Source of the DNA: Acidobacteriota bacterium
Lineage (GTDB): Bacteria > Acidobacteriota > Terriglobia > Terriglobales > Acidobacteriaceae
Length of the DNA: 10,085 nt
Direction: 5' to 3'
Assembly (NCBI GenBank): GCA_003225515.1
Contig: QIAK01000048.1
Coordinates: 1 to 10,085 of the forward strand
Shown here: positions 1-6,697 of the stretch, piece after piece
Numbering within the stretch: the stretch's first letter is position 1
Layout of the letters: the number at the start of each line of letters is the position of its first letter
Made by a program: the position numbers and the translations under genes
The notes under the pieces: model-generated
Seen by the model: only the letters and a program-made list of their open reading frames with translations
Told to the model about the DNA's origin: nothing
Databases searched by the model: none

Positions 1-458
1 AATTCTCTTAACGTAATCGGATTTGAAAACGGATTCTGTGGATGAAAATCTGGGATGTATTGGCTTACAGGAGTATCCAGATTGATCTTGCCCGCTTCCA
101 CCATCTGCATGATGCCGATATCAGTGAACAATTTCGAAACGGAGCCGACGCGATAGACGGTGTGGGACGTAGCCGAAATTTTGTGCTCGGGATCCTGATA
201 ACCGAAACCCTGCGCCCATACGATATCGTTCCCATCGACCAGCGCAATCGAGAATGCAGGCAGATCTTTGTCAGCCATTTCCTGACGGATCAAGGATTCG
301 AGTGCCTTGGCTACTGGCGCGTAATCGGTTCGCGGCGGAGTGTTGGCCTGAACCTGTGCGTTTAGAGCTGCGGCCAGCAAGAGCACAGGGACAGCGGCGC
401 TAACCAGAATGTTTCGGAGTCGATTTGTAGCTCGCATGCTGAACTTCCGGTTAGTCAT
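1..458 (-). CDS. Partial serine hydrolase, beta-lactamase class C-like (C-terminus beyond window)
   Basis: This is the N-terminal 152 codons of an exported active-site serine hydrolase; the rest lies beyond the left edge. The ATG at 458-456 opens a basic N-region (Arg9, Arg13, Arg15) and a hydrophobic core at about 17-32, with likely signal peptidase I cleavage near Ala34-Gln35. The mature part starts the PF00144 fold: a helix around 47-63, strands carrying LPAFSIALVDG (66-76) and GFGY (84-87), and the nucleophile motif SVSK at 106-109 (Ser106, Lys109). The YxN and third motifs are outside the window. It follows the upstream hydrolase gene by 19 bases, so co-transcription is likely. A GAGG lies 15 bases before the ATG, which is rather far; an internal ATG at 437-435 has GGAAG six bases upstream and would give a more usual signal peptide, so the start may be seven codons later. 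Substrate unknown. Confidence 0.88.
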   Translation of the reverse strand, partial: MTNRKFSMRATNRLRNILVSAAVPVLLLAAALNAQVQANTPPRTDYAPVAKALESLIRQEMADKDLPAFSIALVDGNDIVWAQGFGYQDPEHKISATSHTVYRVGSVSKLFTDIGIMQMVEAGKINLDTPVSQYIPDFHPQNPFSNPITLRE

Positions 459-477
459 GATTTCTATTTCTTTTCCT

Positions 478-2103
478 CTATTTCTTTTCTTCCGGTGTTT
501 TCTCAGGCACCCGGGTAAAGATAATTTCCGACGCGTCCGGCTCGAATGGCGCTGCAATGCCGTCGATACCCCCACTCATATTTGTCAGAAACCGCAGCTT
601 GCCGAGATCGACGGCGCCGGTGGCGTTGGGAGGAACCTCGAAAATGTCGTACTGATAGTGATGCAGCGGAAACGACAGCTGATTGAGAGTGGCATTAAAA
701 CCTTCGGCGGCCAGTTGGATATTGATAATGCCGTAGCCGGGATTCTCGTAGCGGCCGGCGTAGTCTTTCAAATCATGCGAAGGATGCGTGTTCGGCTTAC
801 GCTCGGAAAGCTCTTTCTTATTTTCTTCTTCTTCGGCAGTCTTCTGTTTAGCTTCTAGCTCCTGAAAGTGTTTGGACCAATCGATGGAATCCATGCCAAG
901 CAGATGGTCGTAAATGTGATACTGAACGATTTCCGGGACAGGATCGTCGTTCAGCATATTTGTGAGAATCACCACGCCGAGATTTTGGTCAGGCAGCAGC
1001 GACAGCAATGCATAGAAGCCATCGATGCCGCCGTTGTGCCACCAGAGCGGATGGCCGCGATAAGACGAAATCACCCATCCCATGGCGTAACTGCGTGGGC
1101 CGATCTCGTTTGAAGGCGCACCTCCCGGCATGGGAACCTGCGGACTATGGTTAAGATTCAGGTTCGATTCCGACACCAGCTGGCGATCGCCGGTTTTTCC
1201 TTTTCCCAGTTGGAAGATCGCGTATCGGGCCATGTCCTCGACATTGGAATCAATCGAGCCGGCCGGCCCAATGGCGGTCATTATGTGAAAAGGTGTTTCC
1301 GACACTGCGCCGCTGTGTTCGTCCTTGCGGTAGGGATGGGCGAAATCGGGATTTTTCTGGCTGTCGGCGACCGAGAAGTTGCTGGAATTCATCTGCAACG
1401 GATCGAAAATGCGGTGCCGCACGAAATCTTCCCAGCTCTGGCCGGAGACTTTGCCAATCAGATAGCCGGCAGTCATGACCAGCATGTTGTTGTAGTTGTA
1501 GCCGCTGCGGAAATCGTGATCCGATTGCAGAAATCGCAGACGGCGCACCACGTCTTCGCGGCTGAAATCGGAGCTGTACCAAAGCAGGTCATGGCCGGCC
1601 ATTCCCACACGGTGCGAGATGAGATCGCGCGGAGTCATGCGTTCGCTGGCCACTGGATCGTACATCTGGAATTCGGGAATGTATTGCCGCACTGGTTTGT
1701 CCCAATCGAGCTTGCCTTCATCGTTGAGCATCCCCATGGAAAGCGAGGTGAAGGACTTGGAGATGGAGCCGATGGCAAAAAGTGTCTTGCTTGTGACTGG
1801 AAGATTGCCTTTGACGTCCCGCAAACCGAAGCCATGCGAATAAATCACTTGGCCGTTCTGTACGACTGCAATCGCCAGACCCGGCACTTTCCAGTTTTCC
1901 ATCTGCGCCGGAATAAATTTTTCCAGATCGCCAGGAATGACTGGCGTGCGCTGGGCTGGGGCGGTCTGCGCCGCACCGGGCAGGCTTATCGCGACCAAGA
2001 ACAACAGCTGCAACAGAGCGATGCAGCTTCCCTTCACTTCCGATAGCGACAACCGTTGTGGGGACGCTTTGAACCTAATTTCTTCGTTCACTGATATCTC
2101 CAT
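478..2103 (-). CDS. Exported serine hydrolase (beta-lactamase class C fold) with C-terminal DUF3471-like domain
   Basis: Encodes 541 residues. The N-terminus is long, with a hydrophobic core at about 28-41 and likely cleavage at Ala45-Gln46, so the enzyme should be periplasmic or secreted. The PF00144-type catalytic domain spans about 55-400: SISK at 113-116 gives nucleophile Ser113 and Lys116, YNN at 204-206 is the YxN motif, and HNGG at 356-359 takes the place of KTG. A Glu/Lys-rich linker (about 411-436) leads to a C-terminal domain (445-535) whose LKDYAGRYENP start resembles DUF3471, a domain often appended to this family. The fold covers beta-lactamases, DD-peptidases, esterases and D-aminopeptidases; the HNG motif argues against a true beta-lactamase, but the substrate is unknown. 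Start choice: the frame stays open to a TTG at 2229, but that extension is not signal-like. ATG at 2103 is used here; GTG at 2091, with GGAG six bases upstream, is equally plausible. It is first in a two-gene minus-strand unit. Confidence 0.9.
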   Translation of the reverse strand: MEISVNEEIRFKASPQRLSLSEVKGSCIALLQLLFLVAISLPGAAQTAPAQRTPVIPGDLEKFIPAQMENWKVPGLAIAVVQNGQVIYSHGFGLRDVKGNLPVTSKTLFAIGSISKSFTSLSMGMLNDEGKLDWDKPVRQYIPEFQMYDPVASERMTPRDLISHRVGMAGHDLLWYSSDFSREDVVRRLRFLQSDHDFRSGYNYNNMLVMTAGYLIGKVSGQSWEDFVRHRIFDPLQMNSSNFSVADSQKNPDFAHPYRKDEHSGAVSETPFHIMTAIGPAGSIDSNVEDMARYAIFQLGKGKTGDRQLVSESNLNLNHSPQVPMPGGAPSNEIGPRSYAMGWVISSYRGHPLWWHNGGIDGFYALLSLLPDQNLGVVILTNMLNDDPVPEIVQYHIYDHLLGMDSIDWSKHFQELEAKQKTAEEEENKKELSERKPNTHPSHDLKDYAGRYENPGYGIINIQLAAEGFNATLNQLSFPLHHYQYDIFEVPPNATGAVDLGKLRFLTNMSGGIDGIAAPFEPDASEIIFTRVPEKTPEEKK

Positions 2104-2405
2104 CCAATTCTGCTGACGATCATGAGCACAAGGGCAGGCAAGCGCAGCAGGCGGCGTAGCTTTCGTGTCGTTCTCTAAGAGCTCGGGGCAGGTTGCTGCT
2201 GGTGGGGAAGTAATCAATGGTTGAGCCAATCGGTCCTAAATCAATGCGAGCATCGTTCTTAAACCAGTCCTATGAAGCCGAAAAAGCAACATATGATGCT
2301 CGGCGTTGACATTGTGCACTATCTGATGTAGAACTGCAACCGCATTCAATAGACGGAGGGTTCGGTGCGGGCGCAGTCAAGGATGAGTTTGATGCGCGCA
2401 ACGGT
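2104..2405. promoter_or_regulatory. Divergent intergenic control region
   Basis: This stretch separates the minus-strand hydrolase pair from the plus-strand pair and must hold the start signals for both. Bases 2104-2229 are open in frame with the minus-strand gene, but only from a TTG codon, and show no signal-peptide character. Bases 2230-2340 are more AT-rich and contain the best promoter candidate, reading right. A weaker minus-strand candidate overlaps it: TTGCAG (complement of 2334-2339), 17 bases, CACAAT (complement of 2311-2316), about four of six matches in each box. If both are real, the two operons compete for overlapping polymerase sites. No convincing operator palindrome was seen. 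Confidence 0.55.
2306..2334 (+). promoter_or_regulatory. Predicted sigma70-type promoter for the membrane-anchored hydrolase pair
   Basis: A perfect -35 box TTGACA (2306-2311) is followed by a 17-base spacer and TAGAAC (2329-2334), which matches four of six bases of TATAAT. Transcription would begin near 2341, leaving a 5' leader of about 65 bases before the ATG at 2406. Box quality, ideal spacing and position between divergent genes support the call; no experimental evidence exists here. Confidence 0.5.
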
Positions 2406-2409
2406 ATGA
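2365..2409 (+). other. Possible 14-codon leader ORF overlapping the next start codon
   Basis: A GTG at 2365 lies five bases after the strong ribosome-binding sequence GGAGG (2355-2359). It opens a frame encoding MRAQSRMSLMRATV and ends at TGA 2407-2409. That stop overlaps the ATG at 2406 in an ATGA junction, the usual arrangement for translational coupling. The downstream gene's own ATG has no good Shine-Dalgarno sequence, so ribosomes may load here and reinitiate. In-frame ATGs at 2383 and 2392 could also start it. The peptide has no recognisable function and may only deliver ribosomes; chance occurrence is possible. Confidence 0.35.
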
Positions 2410-4394
2410 TGACGGTCATGTCGAAGTCAAGTCGTCGCTTGTCGGTCATCGTTTGCATACTCGCGCTCTCTTCCATCTCTGCCTGGCCGCAAGTTCCGAA
2501 GCCCACACCAACCACCGGAACTTCTACAGTTCCCGAGAGGCCGGCACAATCTACTCCTGAAATCACTGCTAGCGATGTCGAAAGCTTTCTCGATGGCCTG
2601 GTACCGGCGCAGCTTCAGCGTGAGGATATCGCGGGAGCGGTCATCGTCGTTGTAAAGGACGGAAAAGTTCTCGTCAGCAAGGGCTATGGATACGCTGACG
2701 TCCAGAAAAGAACGCCGGTGTCCCCGGACGCAACCTTGTTCCGGCCGGGTTCGATTTCCAAAACGTTTACCTGGACTGCGGTCATGCAGTTGGTGGAGCA
2801 AGGAAAACTCGACCTCGATCGCGACATAAATGATTACCTCGATTTTCAGGTGCCCCATACATTCGGACGCCCGGTAACTCTGCGCAATCTGATGACCCAT
2901 ACTGCCGGTTTTGAAGAGGTCATTAAAGATCTCATGGTGGACCGGGCAGACGATTTACCCTCTTTGCAGGCATTCATCAAGACTCACGAGCCGAAACAGA
3001 TTTATGCTCCGGGCACGATACCGGCGTATTCAAATTACGGGGCTGATCTGGCTGGCTACATCGTTCAACACGTGTCGGGAGTTCCATTCGAGCAATACAT
3101 TCAACGGAATGTTTTCGGGCCGCTGGGCATGACGCGGGCGACGTTCGTTCAGCCCTTGCCCGACTCGCTGAAGCCAATGATGTCCAACGGATACGCGGTG
3201 GCTTCGGACGACGCGAAGCCATTCGAACTGGTTCCACCCGAGCCGGCTCCGGACGGAAGCCTATCGGTAACCGGCGAGAATATGGCTCGCTTCATGATCG
3301 CGCATCTGCAGAACGGCAGGTACGGCGACACCCGCATTTTGCAGCAGCAAAGCGCCGAGATGATGCATGCCCGTCAATTCGGCATGGATCCGGCTGTCAA
3401 CGGCATGGCGTTTGGTTTTTACGAGGAAAGCCGGAACGGGCTCCGCATTATCGGTCACGGTGGCGATCTCAGCTACTTCCACAGCGACATGCATTTGGTG
3501 TTGGAAAAAGGCCTGGGATTCTTTGTGTCCTATAACAGCACCGGGAAGGGCGAACTCGATCCCCGTAGCGGGCTTTGGCAGGAATTTCTCAATCGATATT
3601 TCCCCTTTTCGGAACCGCCTACTGGAGCAGCAGAAAAGAAACCGGTGGAGGCTATCCTGGGCAAATACCTTTCCAGCAGGCGCGCACAGACGACGATCAT
3701 GAAATCGTTGTGGCTGGTGCTGGCTGAGCCTTCGGTGTCGCAGGCTGAAGACGGCACGATTCAGGTCGACAGCATGAAAGATTTTGCCGGCCAGCCAAAA
3801 CATTGGCACCAGGTCGGCGGAATGAAATTCCGCGAGGACAACGGACAGGAATTGCTGGTGTTCAAACCTGATGCATCGGGCCGCATGCAGATGTTCACCG
3901 AAGACCCGATCGAAATCTACCAGCGAGTGGGGTGGACTGAGAATAAAACTGTCTGGTCGATGGCTCTCGGCTTTGTCACCTTGGTGTTTGGTCTAACCCT
4001 TTTGCTCTGGCCTGTAGCCGCACTGTTGCGGCATCACTATAATCGACCACTCGCACTCAGCAGCAGCCAGCGTAGGTTGCGTTTGCTGGTGAAACTTTCC
4101 TGTGCGATCGAACTGGCCGCCTTAATCGCGTTCGCTGCGATTCTGGTTTATGGATTTTCGAATCTCTCGCTATTCAACGAGCGGCTCGATCCATGGCTGC
4201 GTTGCCTGCAAGTGCTGTTTGTGATCGGACTCATCGACGCTATCGCAATGATTTACGCGTGTTTTCGGCTGTGGCGAACCAGCAGCAGGGGCATCTGGAC
4301 AACCATCTATAGCGCCGGCCTTGTTTTGGCGTCATTAGTGTTCATATGGATCGTCGTCAGCGGCAGCATCGTGCAACTCAGCTTGAAATATTGA
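2406..4394 (+). CDS. Membrane-anchored serine hydrolase (beta-lactamase class C fold) with four C-terminal transmembrane helices
   Basis: Encodes 662 residues. A signal sequence (hydrophobic core about 12-24) precedes a Pro/Thr-rich stretch (30-50) and a PF00144-type catalytic domain (about 55-400). SISK at 116-119 gives nucleophile Ser116 and Lys119, YSN is at 208-210 and HGG at 351-353, followed by FHSDMHL (358-364). A second soluble domain (about 412-510) has no family I can name. Four hydrophobic helices follow at about 517-540, 564-585, 599-620 and 632-655. With a cleaved signal peptide, the enzyme would face the periplasm and the basic loop 541-563 the cytoplasm. The next gene is a tandem duplicate 49 bases on, so the two probably form an operon. 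Start: ATGs at 2406, 2409 and 2418 all lack a good ribosome-binding site, and the first overlaps the stop of a possible leader ORF. The substrate is unknown; HGG favours peptidase or esterase over beta-lactamase activity. Confidence 0.92.
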   Translation: MMTVMSKSSRRLSVIVCILALSSISAWPQVPKPTPTTGTSTVPERPAQSTPEITASDVESFLDGLVPAQLQREDIAGAVIVVVKDGKVLVSKGYGYADVQKRTPVSPDATLFRPGSISKTFTWTAVMQLVEQGKLDLDRDINDYLDFQVPHTFGRPVTLRNLMTHTAGFEEVIKDLMVDRADDLPSLQAFIKTHEPKQIYAPGTIPAYSNYGADLAGYIVQHVSGVPFEQYIQRNVFGPLGMTRATFVQPLPDSLKPMMSNGYAVASDDAKPFELVPPEPAPDGSLSVTGENMARFMIAHLQNGRYGDTRILQQQSAEMMHARQFGMDPAVNGMAFGFYEESRNGLRIIGHGGDLSYFHSDMHLVLEKGLGFFVSYNSTGKGELDPRSGLWQEFLNRYFPFSEPPTGAAEKKPVEAILGKYLSSRRAQTTIMKSLWLVLAEPSVSQAEDGTIQVDSMKDFAGQPKHWHQVGGMKFREDNGQELLVFKPDASGRMQMFTEDPIEIYQRVGWTENKTVWSMALGFVTLVFGLTLLLWPVAALLRHHYNRPLALSSSQRRLRLLVKLSCAIELAALIAFAAILVYGFSNLSLFNERLDPWLRCLQVLFVIGLIDAIAMIYACFRLWRTSSRGIWTTIYSAGLVLASLVFIWIVVSGSIVQLSLKY

Positions 4395-4428
4395 ACCGGA
4401 AAATCCCGGGTGACTACCGGAGAGCGTC

Positions 4429-4434
4429 AAGGAG
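4429..4434 (+). promoter_or_regulatory. Ribosome binding site fixing a GTG start
   Basis: AAGGAG lies nine bases before the GTG at 4444. It supports that rare start codon for the second membrane-anchored hydrolase; the next in-frame ATG (4471) would remove most of the signal peptide's basic N-region. The 49-base gap after the preceding gene shows no terminator. Confidence 0.7.
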
Positions 4435-4443
4435 AGTACAAAG

Positions 4444-6465
4444 GTGAGCTCATTGTTTATCGGCAGTAAATGGAAATCCGGTTTGGTTCGCGGATGCGCC
4501 TTCAGCGTTCTCATTGCTCTTGCGTTCGGTCCAGCATCCGCACAAAAACCGAAGACGAACCCGCTTACTCCTAAGAGCGAGACCAAGACCATCACGTCGA
4601 CCTCCTCAGAACAAACCGGCAAGACGGCCCATGAACTCACCGAAACCGATTTGCGAGCATTTCTGGAGGGCATGGTTCCGCTTCAGATTGCTCGTGAGGA
4701 CATTGCGGGAGCGGTCATCACGGTGGTCAAAGATGGCAAGCCATTCTTTGCCAAGGGATACGGCTATTCCAACGTGGAAAAAAGAATTCCTGTCTCCCCC
4801 GAAACGACTTTGTTCCGTCCCGGCTCCATCTCAAAACTGTTCAACTGGACTTCAATCATGCAGCAAGTCGAGTTGGGAAAGCTCGACTTGGATCGCGACG
4901 TCAATGACTACCTCGACTTCAAGATTCCTTCCACCTTTCCCAAGCCGATTACATTGCGGGACATCATGACGCACACGCCGGGATTTGAAGAGACGGTCCA
5001 GGAGCTCTTCGTCCCCAGCGCAAAAGACCTGACGCCGCTTGATCAATACGTGAAAGGGCATCTGCCGGTCAGAATCTATCCTCCATTCACGACGCCGGCT
5101 TATTCCAATTACGCCACGACTGTTGCCGGTTACATTCTTCAGCGAGTGTCTGGAGAGCCATTTGACACTTACATTGAACACCATATTTTTCAGCCGTTGG
5201 AAATGTCGCATTCCACTACACGGCAGCCCTTGCCCGAAGCTCTACAGCCGCTGATGTCGAACGGCTACAACGTTGCTTCCGAACCTGCGAAGGGTTTTGA
5301 ATTCGTAGAGGCAGCACCGGCCGGCAGCTCGTCGGTTACCGGCGCGGACATGCAGCATTTCATGATCGCGCACTTGCAGAATGGCCGTTACGGCGACGCG
5401 CAAATTCTCCATCCGGAAACCGCGCAAACGATGCACACCCGGCAGTTTTCAAATTTGCCGGACATGAACGGGATGTGCCTCGGCTTCTACGAGGAAACCA
5501 GGAACGGGCACAGAATTATCGGTCATGCCGGCGATACCGACTACTTCCATAGCGACCTGCACTTGATCCTGGATGCCGGGGTCGGATTTTTCATTTCTTA
5601 TAACAGCGCCGGAAAAGGAGAGACCCGCGCTCGCGAAGCGGTGTGGCACGCTTTTCTGGACCGCTACTTCCCCTATGATCCTCCGGCTGCTCGGGCTCAG
5701 CCATCCGCGGCAGCGGATGCCAGGCTGGTTTCCGGCAGGTACCTGATCAGCCGCCGCGCGGAAACGACCATCCTGAAGGTTTCGGACGTCCTCGGCGAGA
5801 CCAAGGTGTTGTCCGCTGAAGGCGGCAAGATCACGGTCGACTCTATGAAAGATGCAAGTGGACAGCCCAAGGAGCTCGAGGAGATTGGTCCACTGATGTT
5901 CCGCGCGGTTCATGACCAGGATCTGGTTGGCTTCAAGCGGGATGAGAGCGGCCAATTGGTACTAGTCACCGACTTTCCGGTTTTCGTGTTTCAACGCTCG
6001 TCCTGGAATCAAGACAGTGCGTGGAACGTGCCTTTAATCCTCTGTGTTATTGGAGTATTGCTTCTCACTTTGCTGCTTTGGCCTGTTGGAGCTTTGATCC
6101 GCAGGCACTACGGCAAGCCATTGAATCTCACGCCGCAACAGCGCCGCCTTCGCCTCATCGTGCGTCTGGCCTGTTTGTTCGATCTGCTTTTTCTGTTGAG
6201 CCTGGCAGTGTTCTTTTCGATGGCGGAAAAAGATATTGGAGTGATGAGTCCGCACTACAACCCCTTGTTGAGAATCATTCAAATTGTAGGCTGGCTGGGC
6301 GTTTTGGGAACACTGGCGGCGGTGTATAACGCGCTCCTCTCGTGGCGTGACCAGAGCCGCTGGTTTTGGAGCAAGCCGGCAGATACTCTTGTGGCACTCG
6401 CGTGTGTGTCATTCGTGTGGTTCGTTTTTACCTGGAATATGCTGCATTGGAGTCTGCGCTACTGA
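4444..6465 (+). CDS. Membrane-anchored serine hydrolase, tandem paralogue of the preceding gene
   Basis: Encodes 673 residues from a GTG with a good ribosome-binding site. Architecture matches the upstream gene: signal peptide (core about 18-30, clean ASA-Q cleavage after Ala33), Lys/Thr/Ser-rich linker (35-62), catalytic domain (about 65-410), second soluble domain (about 425-520) and four transmembrane helices at about 527-552, 572-592, 609-632 and 645-666. Motifs are SISK 128-131 (Ser128, Lys131), YSN 220-222 and HAG 361-363, then FHSDLHL 368-374. The third motif is therefore HAG, not HGG as in its partner. Long blocks are identical or conservatively changed between the two proteins, including REDIAGAVI, LFRPGSISK and HLQNGRYGD, so they arose by duplication without strong recent conversion. 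The active site should be periplasmic and tethered to the inner membrane. The third-motif difference hints at divergent specificity (inference). Substrate unknown. Confidence 0.92.
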   Translation: MSSLFIGSKWKSGLVRGCAFSVLIALAFGPASAQKPKTNPLTPKSETKTITSTSSEQTGKTAHELTETDLRAFLEGMVPLQIAREDIAGAVITVVKDGKPFFAKGYGYSNVEKRIPVSPETTLFRPGSISKLFNWTSIMQQVELGKLDLDRDVNDYLDFKIPSTFPKPITLRDIMTHTPGFEETVQELFVPSAKDLTPLDQYVKGHLPVRIYPPFTTPAYSNYATTVAGYILQRVSGEPFDTYIEHHIFQPLEMSHSTTRQPLPEALQPLMSNGYNVASEPAKGFEFVEAAPAGSSSVTGADMQHFMIAHLQNGRYGDAQILHPETAQTMHTRQFSNLPDMNGMCLGFYEETRNGHRIIGHAGDTDYFHSDLHLILDAGVGFFISYNSAGKGETRAREAVWHAFLDRYFPYDPPAARAQPSAAADARLVSGRYLISRRAETTILKVSDVLGETKVLSAEGGKITVDSMKDASGQPKELEEIGPLMFRAVHDQDLVGFKRDESGQLVLVTDFPVFVFQRSSWNQDSAWNVPLILCVIGVLLLTLLLWPVGALIRRHYGKPLNLTPQQRRLRLIVRLACLFDLLFLLSLAVFFSMAEKDIGVMSPHYNPLLRIIQIVGWLGVLGTLAAVYNALLSWRDQSRWFWSKPADTLVALACVSFVWFVFTWNMLHWSLRY

Positions 6466-6475
6466 TTTGGGCGAC

Positions 6476-6513
6476 GCAGCGGCGTGGCGTAAGGATGCAG
6501 CGCAGGGCGTAAG
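6476..6513 (+). repeat. Short imperfect tandem direct repeat (two copies, about 20-base period)
   Basis: Copy 1 (6476-6493) reads GCAGCG, four bases, GGCGTAAG; copy 2 (6497-6513) reads GCAGCG, three bases, GGCGTAAG. The two GGCGTAAG cores start 20 bases apart, close to two helical turns. It lies just after the preceding stop codon. It could be a binding site for a dimeric regulator or a chance duplication. Confidence 0.5.
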
Positions 6514-6687
6514 AAGGATTCGATCGAGTAAAGCTGGAAGCAATGCACAAGCAGTCGATGCACTGAATGGTGCACGCACTACGATTAGATCATCATTCAA
6601 TGAAATTCTTCTTGCAATCGGACAGGCTACGGGTGTATGAACCTGTGGTTATCGAGGGCATCGTTTCACGGTGAACGCGGCGAAGCT

Positions 6688-6692
6688 GGAGG
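6688..6692 (+). promoter_or_regulatory. Ribosome binding site for the TonB-dependent receptor
   Basis: GGAGG lies five bases before the ATG at 6698. It is the best ribosome-binding site near the receptor's start. It favours 6698 over the in-frame GTG at 6671 and over the ATG at 6800, which has no such sequence. Confidence 0.6.
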
Positions 6693-6697
6693 TCGAT

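Larger units (their letters stand above)
6466..6697 (+). other. Noncoding gap before the TonB-dependent receptor
   Basis: No gene is supported in these 232 bases; the ORFs crossing them are frame shadows. They hold an imperfect direct repeat (6476-6513), a five-base-pair hairpin of low value (6559-6574, TGCAC/GTGCA), and a weak promoter candidate (TTGCAA 6612-6617, 17-base spacer, GTATGA 6635-6640). No hairpin plus T-run terminator was seen after the hydrolase gene, so read-through into the receptor is possible. Confidence 0.5.

Noticed and set aside
42..365. 107-codon plus-strand ORF at the left edge
   Set aside because: The opposite strand encodes a signal peptide and SVSK motif of a serine hydrolase; the plus frame is a shadow.
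1147..2046. 299-codon plus-strand ORF opposite the soluble hydrolase gene
   Set aside because: It is a mirror frame of a gene with clear catalytic motifs and a signal peptide; it shows no domain, no ribosome-binding site and atypical His/Gln/Arg-rich composition.
2104..2229. N-terminal extension of the soluble hydrolase to a TTG codon
   Set aside because: The extra 42 residues would bury the signal peptide, show no signal-like features and start at a rare codon with a poor ribosome-binding site.
4395..4443. Terminator or separate promoter between the duplicated hydrolases
   Set aside because: Only short self-complementary CCGG and CCCGGG elements are present, with no T-run; the short gap and shared orientation favour one transcript.
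478..6465. Antibiotic-resistance beta-lactamase island
   Set aside because: The complete proteins lack KTG in the third motif and have non-resistance architectures (DUF3471-like tail, four-helix anchor); no regulator or mobile element accompanies them.
6559..6574. Hairpin TGCAC/GTGCA as terminator
   Set aside because: The stem is only five base pairs and no T-run follows.
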